Positions 1-6,732 of a DNA stretch of 6,971 bases are shown here, piece by piece. Below the pieces are notes generated by a model. The model worked only from the letters and a program-made list of their open reading frames with translations, was not told the DNA's origin and made no database searches. How positions within the stretch are numbered: the first letter of the stretch is position 1; the number at the start of each line of letters is the position of its first letter. This DNA comes from an uncultured Dorea sp. GTDB lineage: Bacteria > Bacillota_A > Clostridia > Lachnospirales > Lachnospiraceae. The stretch is taken from the NCBI GenBank assembly GCA_948468495.1, contig CAOKJI010000087.1:1-6971 (forward strand). Reading direction: 5' to 3'. The position numbers and the translations under genes were made by a program.

Positions 1-584
1 CTCTCCTCCTTTTCCAGACACTTTAAGAGTTCTTTCAGGAGCATATGATTTAATACTTTCTCCTCTCTGTCTTCTTTTTCTTCCAGCTTGTCCACAAGCT
101 GGATTTCATGACCGTCTCTCTGATAAATTGTTTTATGCAGGGATTCAACTTCTGAATTTGCCTCCAGTGCTGCCGCCAGTTCTTCTTTATCGACTTCAAG
201 CTTTTCGGCTATCTCCCAAAGAGACGGCTCTCTTCCCCATTTTCTCCGCAATTCCTCCTGACAGGCGAATGCTTTGTATGCAAGTTCTTTTAAGGAACGG
301 CTAACTTTAATCATACCGTCGTCCCGCAGAAATCGCTTGATTTCCCCGGATATCATCGGCACCGCATAGGTACTGAATTTCACATCATAGCTTAAATCGA
401 ATTTATCAATTGCCTTTAACAGTCCAATACTTCCAATCTGAAACAAATCTTCCGCCTCAGCGCCTCTGTTATAGAATCGCTTTACAATACACCAGACCAG
501 CCCTACATTTTCCTCCACAAGCTGTGCCTTCGCTCTCTCATCCCCTTCGTGAGATTTCCTAATCAGAGCGATTGTGTGGTCCAT
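1..584 (-). CDS. sigF: RNA polymerase sigma-F factor (SpoIIAC), 3' end beyond the left edge
   Basis: This is the forespore-specific sigma factor of sporulation, the target held inactive by SpoIIAB. The reading frame starts at the ATG at 582-584 and stays open for 194 codons to the left edge. Sigma-70 region 2 is clear: DLFQIGSIGLLKAIDKFD at residues 46-63 (core binding) and YDVKFSTYAVPMISGEIKRF at 66-85, then RDDGMIKVSRSLKEL, a signature close to SigF and SigG. Region 3 follows (about residues 98-160). Region 4, the -35 recognition helix, would lie outside the window; the family is usually about 250 residues. An AGGGCAGGG stretch at 589-597 precedes the start. The start lies inside the end of spoIIAB (22-base overlap), which suggests coupled translation. 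The N-terminus is shorter than that of B. subtilis SigF. Assignment as SigF rather than SigG rests on its position after spoIIAA-spoIIAB. Confidence 0.95.
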   Translation of the reverse strand, partial: MDHTIALIRKSHEGDERAKAQLVEENVGLVWCIVKRFYNRGAEAEDLFQIGSIGLLKAIDKFDLSYDVKFSTYAVPMISGEIKRFLRDDGMIKVSRSLKELAYKAFACQEELRRKWGREPSLWEIAEKLEVDKEELAAALEANSEVESLHKTIYQRDGHEIQLVDKLEEKEDREEKVLNHMLLKELLKCLEKEE

Positions 585-1033
585 AATTCCCTGCCCTTTC
601 CGATTACTTTTTTCATCCTGACAGTGGTTCCCTTTCCGGGCTCGGACTCTACAATTACCTCATCCATAAATGCTTCCATGAATGAAAATCCCATACCGGA
701 GCGTTCTAACTCCGGTTTTGTGGTAAATAACGGCTCCATTGCCTGTTTCACATCGGGAATCCCCACACCTCTGTCTGTAATCTCCAACCGTAAAGTTTTG
801 CCTTCTATTCCGGCAAATATCTGAATTTTATTTACGTGATTTTCATATCCATGAATAATTGCGTTTGTTACAGCCTCGGAAACGGCTGTTTTCACATCAG
901 AGACTTCTTCCAATGTGGGATTTAACTGTGTCATAAAAGAAGCTACGGTTACCCTTGCAAATGCCTCGTTGGCGGAGCGGCTGTCAAATTCCAGCTTCAT
1001 CTCATTCGTCATACCATTTACGATTTCTCTCAT
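563..1033 (-). CDS. spoIIAB: Anti-sigma-F factor and serine kinase SpoIIAB
   Basis: SpoIIAB is a GHKL-fold protein kinase that binds sigma-F and blocks it, and that phosphorylates SpoIIAA on serine using ATP. The 156-residue product aligns by eye along its length with B. subtilis SpoIIAB. Visible motifs are EAVTNAIIHGY at residues 53-63 (N-box, Mg-ATP binding), DRGVGIPD at 87-94 (G1 box) and PLFTTKPELERSGMGFSFME at 101-120 (ATP lid and G2 box). All expected catalytic elements are present. The family is usually about 146 residues; the extra length is about seven residues before the conserved MTNEMKLEF and a few at the end. The ATG at 1033 is chosen because AGGAGG lies 10 bases upstream. The ATG at 1012 would match the usual N-terminus but is 31 bases from that site. 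It begins 5 bases after the spoIIAA stop. Confidence 0.96.
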   Translation of the reverse strand: MREIVNGMTNEMKLEFDSRSANEAFARVTVASFMTQLNPTLEEVSDVKTAVSEAVTNAIIHGYENHVNKIQIFAGIEGKTLRLEITDRGVGIPDVKQAMEPLFTTKPELERSGMGFSFMEAFMDEVIVESEPGKGTTVRMKKVIGKGRELWTTQSL

Positions 1034-1038
1034 TTTTA

Positions 1039-1347
1039 TTAATCCTCCTCATATATCTGCATAATCTTTGTCGCTCCGGACATCTTAAGTATCTTTTTGA
1101 TTCGTTCATTAGCATGGGCCGCCCAGACTTCCCCGCCAAACATACATACCTTCTTATATCTGCCCATAATTACTCCGATTCCTGAACTGTCGCAAAATTC
1201 CGTCTCGGAAAAATCAAAAATTACATATCTTACATGCCCCCGCTCAATCAGCCGGTCGGCTTCCCTCTTAATCTCTTCTGAATTATGGTGATCCAAATCC
1301 CCTGGAAGATAAATCGTCAGGCAATTCTCCTGCACTTCATATTTCAT
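1039..1347 (-). CDS. spoIIAA: Anti-sigma-F factor antagonist SpoIIAA
   Basis: SpoIIAA is a cytoplasmic STAS-domain protein. In its unphosphorylated form it attacks the SpoIIAB-sigma-F complex and frees sigma-F; SpoIIAB inactivates it by phosphorylation and the phosphatase SpoIIE reactivates it. The 102-residue product has the family hallmarks: GDLDHHNSEEIK at residues 16-27 and FCDSSGIGVIMGRYK at 51-65. Ser54 corresponds to the phosphorylated Ser58 of the B. subtilis protein, judged by aligning the DSSG motif. It is somewhat shorter than the B. subtilis protein (about 117 residues), mainly at the C-terminus, and appears complete. The start at 1347 has an AAGGGGAC Shine-Dalgarno sequence about 7 bases upstream. 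It is the first gene of the spoIIA operon and lies 172 bases after the TPR gene, beyond a terminator. Confidence 0.96.
   Translation of the reverse strand: MKYEVQENCLTIYLPGDLDHHNSEEIKREADRLIERGHVRYVIFDFSETEFCDSSGIGVIMGRYKKVCMFGGEVWAAHANERIKKILKMSGATKIMQIYEED
1044..1049 (-). promoter_or_regulatory. Ribosome binding site for spoIIAB inside the spoIIAA 3' end
   Basis: On the minus strand AGGAGG falls within the last codons of spoIIAA (GAG GAG GAT, then tandem TAA TAA), 10 bases before the ATG at 1033. A ribosome finishing spoIIAA therefore sits on the spoIIAB initiation region, which fits translational coupling and matched output of the two partners. It favours 1033 over 1012 as the spoIIAB start. 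Confidence 0.75.
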
Positions 1348-1407
1348 AACATTGTCCCCTTTTTCTTTATATTTCCCCTATGTCCGTCATGTACGGCAAA
1401 ATGCTTT

Positions 1408-1464
1408 TACGCGCGGGGCGCACGTTGCAGCAACAACAATTTCATCTGTGCGCCCCTGCGCATA
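1408..1464 (-). repeat. Large GC-rich inverted repeat (stem-loop) upstream of spoIIAA
   Basis: The arms 1408-1423 (TACGCGCGGGGCGCAC) and 1448-1464 (GTGCGCCCCTGCGCATA) pair over 16 positions with one bulged base at 1457. Nine inner pairs, GGGGCGCAC with GTGCGCCCC, are perfect. The pair at 1410/1462 is a G-U wobble in minus-strand RNA but a C-A mismatch in plus-strand RNA, so the structure fits a minus-strand transcript better. The 24-base loop contains a second small palindrome at 1424-1434 (GTTGCAGCAAC) directly against one arm, so the RNA would be branched. No T-run follows the stem on either strand, so it is not a standard intrinsic terminator. It could be a dispersed palindromic repeat, an RNA-stabilising 3' element or a leader element of spoIIA; the sequence alone does not decide. 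Confidence 0.7.
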
Positions 1465-1491
1465 ATAAAAGGATATGCAGTCTGCATACCC
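1463..1491 (-). terminator. Probable rho-independent terminator after the TPR gene
   Basis: Reading the minus strand 28 bases after the TPR gene stop, GGGTATGCA and TGCATATCC form a 9-bp stem (one G-U pair) around a GAC loop at 1480-1482, followed by TTTTATTA. The stem is only moderately GC-rich and the T-tract is interrupted, so efficiency is uncertain. It would separate the valS/folC-side transcript from spoIIA. The T-tract touches the base of the large stem-loop at 1408-1464, so the two structures lie back to back and may compete or act together. Confidence 0.6.
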
Positions 1492-1519
1492 TTCTCTTTC
1501 GTATCCTATTCGATTTTCA

Positions 1520-2881
1520 TCAGTATTCTTCATCATAGTAACCTTCGTCATAGTCATCAGAATCCTCAGAATCATCTGTCTCATCTTCACTCTTTTCAGA
1601 GGTATCTACATTCGGATAATCCTTCTCTACCCGCTCTTTCCACTGGGCCGCATTGTCTTCGTCGCCGCTCGCCTTATAGGACTGAGACAGCAAAAACATC
1701 GCGTTGCCCTCGTCATAGCCTTCGTCAATCTGCATCAGCATCGTAAGATTTGCAATCGCATCGGTGTAATTGGCTACACTGTAATTCTCTCTTGCCGCAT
1801 AGTAGAGCGTCTCTCCGTAACGCGGAAACAAGGTTCCTCTCATCTCATCGTACCGCTCTCTGCCCAACGCTCCCAGCGCGTCAGGATTCACTTTCAGTAT
1901 CTGCTCTACCATAGCGGAATCACTGATATCGTCGTTTAAGAAATGGGAGTACATCTCCATGACAATCTCATAACTTTCCTTGGTTGAGGCGGCCGTCTGC
2001 TGTGCATTCTCCGTCTCCTCACTGGTAGCCCGAAAGCTCTCCAGCTCTGTCTTAAGAGCAGCAATCTGTGCTTCTTCTTCTGCAATCTTATCGCTGAAGT
2101 CTACTACCTGCTTATTGGTTTTTGCAGAGACCGACTTATTAACGGCCGGCATAATCAAAAACCACATAAATGCGATTCCCACAGCCACTCCAATCAAAAT
2201 ATTGACAATCGTCATCCTGCCGGTATTTTCCTTCATTACCATAGAAGCCGGCTGAATAATCGTCTCATTTCCTATACTATATGTAACGGTCTGAGGTTTT
2301 TTCCCTGTCTTTTCCGTACTTTCCCGTCTGCGGCGGCGGCTCTGGGTCAGCTCATGCATATACCGCAAGGTTAATTCATTGGTTGTATCCAGTTTATTGG
2401 CTTCCTTCAAAACCTGTCTGGCTAAGCTGTACTGCTCTGTATGAAGATACAAAAGCGCCAAAAGCTGATACGCTCTTAAAAAACTTGGAACGGCGCTTAC
2501 AACCTGTTTCAACTGTATAATTGCCAGGTCCTCCCCGCCCTGCCCGCAATACAGCAAACTCTGATTATACTTCCGAATCGCCTGATTAATCGTATCCAAA
2601 TCAGCCGGATTCTGCTGTATCTTCTGTATATAATAACTGGCAATATTATCCTGTGGTTTTATGTTCTTGCTGAGTATCCACTCTACCAGAGCTTCTCCCA
2701 CTTCTCCCCGCCCGTAGTAAACCAGACCAAGAAGATTTCTTGCCGCAATATTCTCACTATTAAACTGAAGGCCCTTTTTTAAAGACGCGATTGCACCCGA
2801 CAAATCCCGAATCTTCGCCTTTTCAAGCCCGTCATTGTACCAGTAATTGGACTGATAAACCAGTTTTTGCGTATATTCCAT
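1520..2881 (-). CDS. Bitopic membrane protein with TPR-like repeats on both sides
   Basis: The exact family and function are not recognised. The 453-residue product starts with TPR-like helical repeats (about residues 12-80 and 99-172), for example DLSGAIASLKKGLQFNSENI and QYSLARQVLKEANKLDTTNE. A basic patch RRRRR at 182-186 and a linker follow, then one hydrophobic segment at about 223-245 (MTIVNILIGVAVGIAFMWFL). Beyond it are a probable coiled coil at 255-292, further TPR-like helices at about 354-418 (including ENYSVANYTDAIANLTMLMQ), and a very acidic tail from about 428 to the end. The positive-inside rule puts the N-terminal repeats in the cytoplasm and the C-terminal part outside. TPRs normally bind proteins, so an adaptor role in envelope assembly or division is possible but is inference. 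GGAG lies 5 bases before the ATG. It is the last gene before a terminator. Confidence 0.88.
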   Translation of the reverse strand: MEYTQKLVYQSNYWYNDGLEKAKIRDLSGAIASLKKGLQFNSENIAARNLLGLVYYGRGEVGEALVEWILSKNIKPQDNIASYYIQKIQQNPADLDTINQAIRKYNQSLLYCGQGGEDLAIIQLKQVVSAVPSFLRAYQLLALLYLHTEQYSLARQVLKEANKLDTTNELTLRYMHELTQSRRRRRESTEKTGKKPQTVTYSIGNETIIQPASMVMKENTGRMTIVNILIGVAVGIAFMWFLIMPAVNKSVSAKTNKQVVDFSDKIAEEEAQIAALKTELESFRATSEETENAQQTAASTKESYEIVMEMYSHFLNDDISDSAMVEQILKVNPDALGALGRERYDEMRGTLFPRYGETLYYAARENYSVANYTDAIANLTMLMQIDEGYDEGNAMFLLSQSYKASGDEDNAAQWKERVEKDYPNVDTSEKSEDETDDSEDSDDYDEGYYDEEY

Positions 2882-2932
2882 ATAATCTCCATAATCCTTC
2901 TGTCATTCCTGTATCACAGTAACCTATGTCCT

Positions 2933-3070
2933 CTACTTATTCGTCTGCTCAATAACCTCTCTCAGCAAATCCGTCATATCGGCAAGATCTTCCTGATATA
3001 CTGCTTCCTCGATATCCTGTACCTCCAGACATGGCTGGAACCGCTTCAATTCCTCTTCAAAATTCAGCAT
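2933..3070 (-). CDS. Small acidic protein of unknown function, 45 residues
   Basis: The ORF MLNFEEELKRF...REVIEQTNK has 45 codons between folC and the TPR gene. The frame is open further upstream (to 3217), but that part overlaps folC in another frame and has shadow-like composition. The ATG at 3070 is chosen because AGGAG at 3077-3081 sits 6 bases before it, one of the best Shine-Dalgarno sites in the window. The peptide is acidic, without a signal peptide or membrane segment, and looks amphipathic-helical (FEEELKRF, DIEEAVYQEDLADMTDLLREVIEQ). It begins 50 bases after folC and ends 51 bases before the TPR gene, which fits an operon member. I recall similar short N-terminal patterns (NFEEELK.F.P.LEV) next to folC in related Clostridia, but could not check this. 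Function unknown. Confidence 0.72.
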   Translation of the reverse strand: MLNFEEELKRFQPCLEVQDIEEAVYQEDLADMTDLLREVIEQTNK

Positions 3071-3075
3071 CTTTG

Positions 3076-3083
3076 TCTCCTCT
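3076..3083 (-). promoter_or_regulatory. Shine-Dalgarno site that sets the start of the 45-codon ORF
   Basis: The minus strand reads AGAGGAGA, with its AGGAG core 6 bases from the ATG at 3070. It lies in the 50-base spacer after folC, not inside coding sequence. It is the main evidence that the small ORF is translated and starts here rather than in the longer open frame overlapping folC. Confidence 0.7.
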
Positions 3084-3120
3084 CTGCAACATGTAAGAGT
3101 CTGTACCCACACCAGACGCA

Positions 3121-4449
3121 CTACAGTATATTGTCTTTCACCATCCCTGCCAGATACAGGGAACCAAGACAATATACATTCCCTTGTTCTTCTTTGTAAT
3201 CCATCGCCGTTTCCCACGCCCGATGGAGTTCTTTTCTTTCTAATACCGGCCGTTTCGTATATTTCCGAAAAATCCCTGCAAGCTCCCCGGCAGGAATCTT
3301 CCTCTTATCGCAAACCTCTGTAACAACATAAGCCTTTGCCGGAATCCGGCTGCAAAGCTCTGCAATCATGGTCTCGTATTCCTTATCGCTGACTGCCGCG
3401 AACAGAATCACCGACAACGTCTGTTCTTTTGCTCCTTCTGCGCCCCGGCGTTCTTCCTTTTCAAGCGCCAGCACACTGTCACAGAACGCCTCTATCGCTC
3501 CCGGATTATGGGCCCCGTCTAAGTATACGCCTGGAAGAACCTCTTCCATCCTTCCTTCCCATACAACATGAAAGAGAGCTTCCCGCCAGCGTTCATACCG
3601 CTCCTTCCTGACAGGCCCGTCCACAATCTGCTCCATTGCCGCAATCGCAATAGACGCATTCATCATCTGATAAATTCCACAACTCGAAAGCTTCCAGACG
3701 ATATTATCATCATACGCATTTCCCCTGCAAAATGCAATATATTTGTTCGTAATTTCCCGTATTTTGAACGCATGATTCGTGATTTCTCTACACTTGCTGC
3801 CTTTCTTCTTTGCCTGACTGCGGATGACCTCAGAAGCCTCTTTGCTGCTTCCGTCAAAGATAAGAGGCACTCCTTCTTTGATAATTCCAGCCTTTTCCGC
3901 CGCAATTGCAGCGACTGTATTCCCCAGATACTGGGTATGGTCAAGACTGACAGAGGTAATGACCGTAAGTATCGGTTCCCTTATCGCATTGGTAGCGTCC
4001 AGTCTGCCCCCAAGCCCCGTTTCCAGAATCACATAATCCAGTCTCTTTTCCTGAAATACAACCATTCCCATTCCGAATAGGAACTCAAAATAGGATGGAT
4101 GAGCGAAACCGTCTCCGCTCATCTCATCCATCTTATTTTTCACAATATGAAATGCTTTCAGAAAAGCTGCATCCGTCACCGGCTCTCCGTTCAGGCAAAT
4201 CCGCTCATTCATCTTCACCAGATGGGGAGATGTGAAAAATCCCACCTTCTGCCCCTCCGCCGTCAGCATTGCCTGTATATAGGCGCAGACAGAACCTTTG
4301 CCGTTGGTTCCCGCCACATGAATGACCTTCTGCCCCTCTTCCGGATTCCCCAGCGCCTTTAGAAATTCTCTGGTGTGCTCCAACGTATGCTTTTTTGTAA
4401 ATTTGGGGATTTCCTCTATATAATGAACTGCTTCTTCGTATGTCATCAT
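3121..4449 (-). CDS. folC: Folylpolyglutamate synthase / dihydrofolate synthase
   Basis: FolC is a cytoplasmic ATP-dependent Mur-ligase-family enzyme that adds glutamate to folates; in many bacteria it also makes dihydrofolate from dihydropteroate. The 442-residue product is of normal family length. Motifs in order: P-loop HVAGTNGKGSV at residues 44-54, FTSPHLVKMNERI at 72-84, LETGLGGRLDATN at 142-154, SLDHTQYLGNT at 168-178 with the ligase-type Asp-His, and DGAHNPGAIEAF at 311-322 opening the C-terminal Rossmann-like domain. VSDKEY at 353-358 and CLGSLYLAG at 427-435 are typical near the end. The usual GR.Q motif reads GRME (299-302), a mild deviation. It starts 2 bases after the upstream stop, so translation is probably coupled; ATGs at 4449 and 4446 are adjacent and either could be used. 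Whether it has both activities cannot be told from sequence. Confidence 0.95.
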   Translation of the reverse strand: MMTYEEAVHYIEEIPKFTKKHTLEHTREFLKALGNPEEGQKVIHVAGTNGKGSVCAYIQAMLTAEGQKVGFFTSPHLVKMNERICLNGEPVTDAAFLKAFHIVKNKMDEMSGDGFAHPSYFEFLFGMGMVVFQEKRLDYVILETGLGGRLDATNAIREPILTVITSVSLDHTQYLGNTVAAIAAEKAGIIKEGVPLIFDGSSKEASEVIRSQAKKKGSKCREITNHAFKIREITNKYIAFCRGNAYDDNIVWKLSSCGIYQMMNASIAIAAMEQIVDGPVRKERYERWREALFHVVWEGRMEEVLPGVYLDGAHNPGAIEAFCDSVLALEKEERRGAEGAKEQTLSVILFAAVSDKEYETMIAELCSRIPAKAYVVTEVCDKRKIPAGELAGIFRKYTKRPVLERKELHRAWETAMDYKEEQGNVYCLGSLYLAGMVKDNIL

Positions 4450-4451
4450 TC

Positions 4452-6671
4452 TTACTCTTCATCCCTCTTTGTAGTTTCCAGCCATGATTTGCCCGGGATT
4501 CCAGAGCCCGTTCCCGGCTGTTCTATCAACTTTCCATCCTCGTAGATATATTCACAAGAGGTTCGGAATACGGTATTGCTCGACCCGACCTGACTTACTG
4601 TCAGCACATCCCCCTCTGCAAGCTCTGTTTCCGGAAGCTCAATTCTTGTATTATTCAGGAAGCTGCTCTTCTGTTTTTCTCCGTTCACATACACCTTACT
4701 GCTCTTGGTAAAATTCTGTCCATACAGACTGTATCCATCATCCAGATGAACAATCAAATCTGTTACCTTCGCATCCTTAACCCCCATCTGCATATGCCCC
4801 TCCGTAATCGGCGGTTTCCCGTCGTATACGTACTGGTTCCCGTACAGAATATCATACTGCAGAAGCTCCAAATCCGCCAGATAATCTCTGGTCTCTCTGC
4901 GCTCCATGTGGTAATTAAACACCGTCCCCGCATGGATATCCAAACGCTCAAACACATCCGCCATAATCTGATAAGCGGGAACATTCCGGTCCTCTTTTTT
5001 CAGTCCGATATTATCCCAGATAACGTAATTCGTGTTATACAGATACCGGCTTTTCAAATCCTCCGCCTGAAGCCCCATGGTGGGCAGATGATCCCCATAG
5101 AACACAATTACCGTAGGCTCGCCCCGCTCTTCCATGGTCTCTACCAGCTTGCCGGCAAATGCGTCCATCTCATATACCTGATTCACATAGTATTCCCACT
5201 TATTCTTTGTGCCCTCGTCCTGAATACCTTCCACTTTAATCTTCGGGTCTTCGATTAACTGCTCTTCCGGATAGTCTCCATGTCCCTGCACGCTGATTGC
5301 AAATACAAAATCCTGCTGCTCGGTAGTATCCATTGCCTCCACAATATGCTCTATCAGAATCTCATCCTTCGCCCAGCCGTTCTCCGTCGTCTGGAGAATA
5401 TTCATAAATTCTTTGCTGGTAAATGTATCAAAGCCTGAATTATTATAAACTCTTGCCCTGCTGTAGAAATTTCCGCCGTTGTTATGAAGTCCATGAGTCC
5501 CATATCCCAAATCAGCAAGAGCCGTAGCCGCGCTCTCTGCCGTCCGCTCCTTCAAATAGGTCTTAAATGGATACTCCCCCGGTCCGAAAAACCGCATATT
5601 CATGCCGGTCAGCACTTCAAATTCCGTATTGGCCGTCCCGGCTCCCACCGAAGGCACTTTAAAGTACCCAGATGAATAGTTCTCATACATTTTCCTGAGA
5701 TTCGGACACGCGTCCTCAGAAGTCGTAAAAAATTCTGCCTCCGCAACGTCGAAATAGGATTCCAGCTGCACAAAAATGATATTAGGAAGCTCATCCTTTT
5801 CTCTACCGGTTTCATTTTTCGTAATTTCACGATTGTTGCTAATCTTCTGAATCGTTTCTTCGCTATAACCTACCGGCTCGTCGATTCCGGTATTAAAGAG
5901 GCTCGCCATAAAGCAGTATGGAAGCCCGTAATCCTCATAGGCGAATGCAATATTTCCAAAATAATTGGAAATCACCCTCGCATCCAGCGCCGCCTGAGTG
6001 AGCGCAAGGTACCCCGCAAAACTTGCTGCCGTACCCGCCAGCGCCAGCCACCAGCGAACCTTTCCCCCGTACTGGCCGCCTCTGCGCCACATAGAAATAA
6101 TCCAGACAATTACCGCCGCAATTCCTACTGCCAGCAAGATAAGCTCCATCGGATTAAAATAATTATTAATCAGGGAAACCGCATCCATAGCCACCTTCAA
6201 ATCCTGTGCGTTAAATGGCGTAACACGCTTAATCAGCATATAACCGTTGCAGACGCCTAATACCATCCACAATACACTGATAATAATCCGCACAAATACC
6301 CTTCGTTTAAAAAAGTACACAATGAAAAATGTGGCAAATATCATAAATGCATTGTAGAGAAATACAAGAGGCGACCCCGTCATGTATTCCCATGCCTGAA
6401 ATAGCGAATGTCTGGATATCGCTTCAATCCCAAGGTTGATTACACACGCCAGCAGCGCGTGAAAAATGAGTGATAATCGGTTCATCCACAACCAGACTGG
6501 CTTCATCTTCTTCGCAAGCGCACTGTTACGGCGTTCTTCGATAATACGCGCTCTCCGCTCCTTGTGCTCCCGCCTCCAGTTCATCACATCTTCTTTTTTC
6601 AGATTCTTCAGTTTATGAACGGTTCCCTTAACATCCGGCCTTTTCGGCATCCCTAAATGAATCTTTTTCAT
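4452..6671 (-). CDS. LtaS-type membrane phosphoglycerol transferase / sulfatase-like protein
   Basis: This resembles lipoteichoic acid synthase, which moves glycerol phosphate from phosphatidylglycerol onto a growing polymer outside the membrane. The 739 residues comprise a Lys/Arg-rich cytoplasmic N-terminus (1-58), about five membrane helices (roughly 60-82, 101-122, 124-147, 173-195, 205-228) and an extracellular alkaline-phosphatase-fold domain (about 295-600). Catalytic landmarks match LtaS by eye: Glu304 in VQLESYFD, the nucleophile Thr346 in GAGTANTEF, Arg405 in NFYSRARVY, His464 in VQGHGDYP, and Asp527-His528 in FYGDHLP. It is longer than S. aureus LtaS (about 646 residues) because of the basic N-terminus and an added C-terminal domain. 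The start has AAGGGG 5 bases upstream. It lies 61 bases after valS and 2 bases before folC. The polymer made, if any, is unknown; a glycolipid-primer enzyme or other phosphoglycerol transferase is possible. Confidence 0.9.
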   Translation of the reverse strand: MKKIHLGMPKRPDVKGTVHKLKNLKKEDVMNWRREHKERRARIIEERRNSALAKKMKPVWLWMNRLSLIFHALLACVINLGIEAISRHSLFQAWEYMTGSPLVFLYNAFMIFATFFIVYFFKRRVFVRIIISVLWMVLGVCNGYMLIKRVTPFNAQDLKVAMDAVSLINNYFNPMELILLAVGIAAVIVWIISMWRRGGQYGGKVRWWLALAGTAASFAGYLALTQAALDARVISNYFGNIAFAYEDYGLPYCFMASLFNTGIDEPVGYSEETIQKISNNREITKNETGREKDELPNIIFVQLESYFDVAEAEFFTTSEDACPNLRKMYENYSSGYFKVPSVGAGTANTEFEVLTGMNMRFFGPGEYPFKTYLKERTAESAATALADLGYGTHGLHNNGGNFYSRARVYNNSGFDTFTSKEFMNILQTTENGWAKDEILIEHIVEAMDTTEQQDFVFAISVQGHGDYPEEQLIEDPKIKVEGIQDEGTKNKWEYYVNQVYEMDAFAGKLVETMEERGEPTVIVFYGDHLPTMGLQAEDLKSRYLYNTNYVIWDNIGLKKEDRNVPAYQIMADVFERLDIHAGTVFNYHMERRETRDYLADLELLQYDILYGNQYVYDGKPPITEGHMQMGVKDAKVTDLIVHLDDGYSLYGQNFTKSSKVYVNGEKQKSSFLNNTRIELPETELAEGDVLTVSQVGSSNTVFRTSCEYIYEDGKLIEQPGTGSGIPGKSWLETTKRDEE
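4584..4766 (-). other. IPT/TIG-like domain at the C-terminus of the LtaS-type protein
   Basis: Residues about 636-696 read like an immunoglobulin-type IPT/TIG module: VTDLIVHLDDGYSLYGQNFT (636-655) has the typical alternating strands and the G.NF turn. SSKVYVNGEKQKSSFLNNTRI follows, then LAEGDVLTVSQV. Such domains are usually extracellular and mediate binding or act as spacers. The call is by pattern only; a profile search could instead return no match. Confidence 0.5.
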
Positions 6672-6732
6672 AATATCCCCTTGACTGTAAACCCTGACTT
6701 ATTCATAGCGCGGCTTCTATAACCGACAGTTT

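Noticed and set aside
1500..1545. Sigma-H-like promoter (AGG...GAAT elements) near the end of the TPR gene
   Set aside because: GAAT-like -10 candidates exist but no AGGA-type -35 lies at the right distance, and any transcript would have to pass the terminator hairpin.
3082..3120. Short inverted repeat GTCTG...CAGAC after folC considered as a terminator
   Set aside because: It has only five pairs around a nine-base loop and no T-run, and the next gene starts within 50 bases.
3071..3217. Upstream extension of the small ORF, starting at an ATG at 3217
   Set aside because: Most of it lies inside the 3' end of folC in another frame and its composition (Arg/Trp/Val-rich, basic) differs from the acidic 45-residue part. 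The strong ribosome binding site is at 3076-3083, so translation from 3070 is preferred.
549..5675. Numerous plus-strand open frames of 60-170 codons across the window
   Set aside because: All lie opposite well-supported minus-strand genes, have low-complexity Ser/Leu/Ile/His-rich translations typical of antisense shadows, and show no recognisable domain.
6672..6732. Promoter or terminator between valS and the LtaS-type gene
   Set aside because: The 61 bases contain a Shine-Dalgarno sequence and a short TATAGAA direct repeat, but no convincing hairpin with a T-tract and no -35/-10 pair of good match and spacing.
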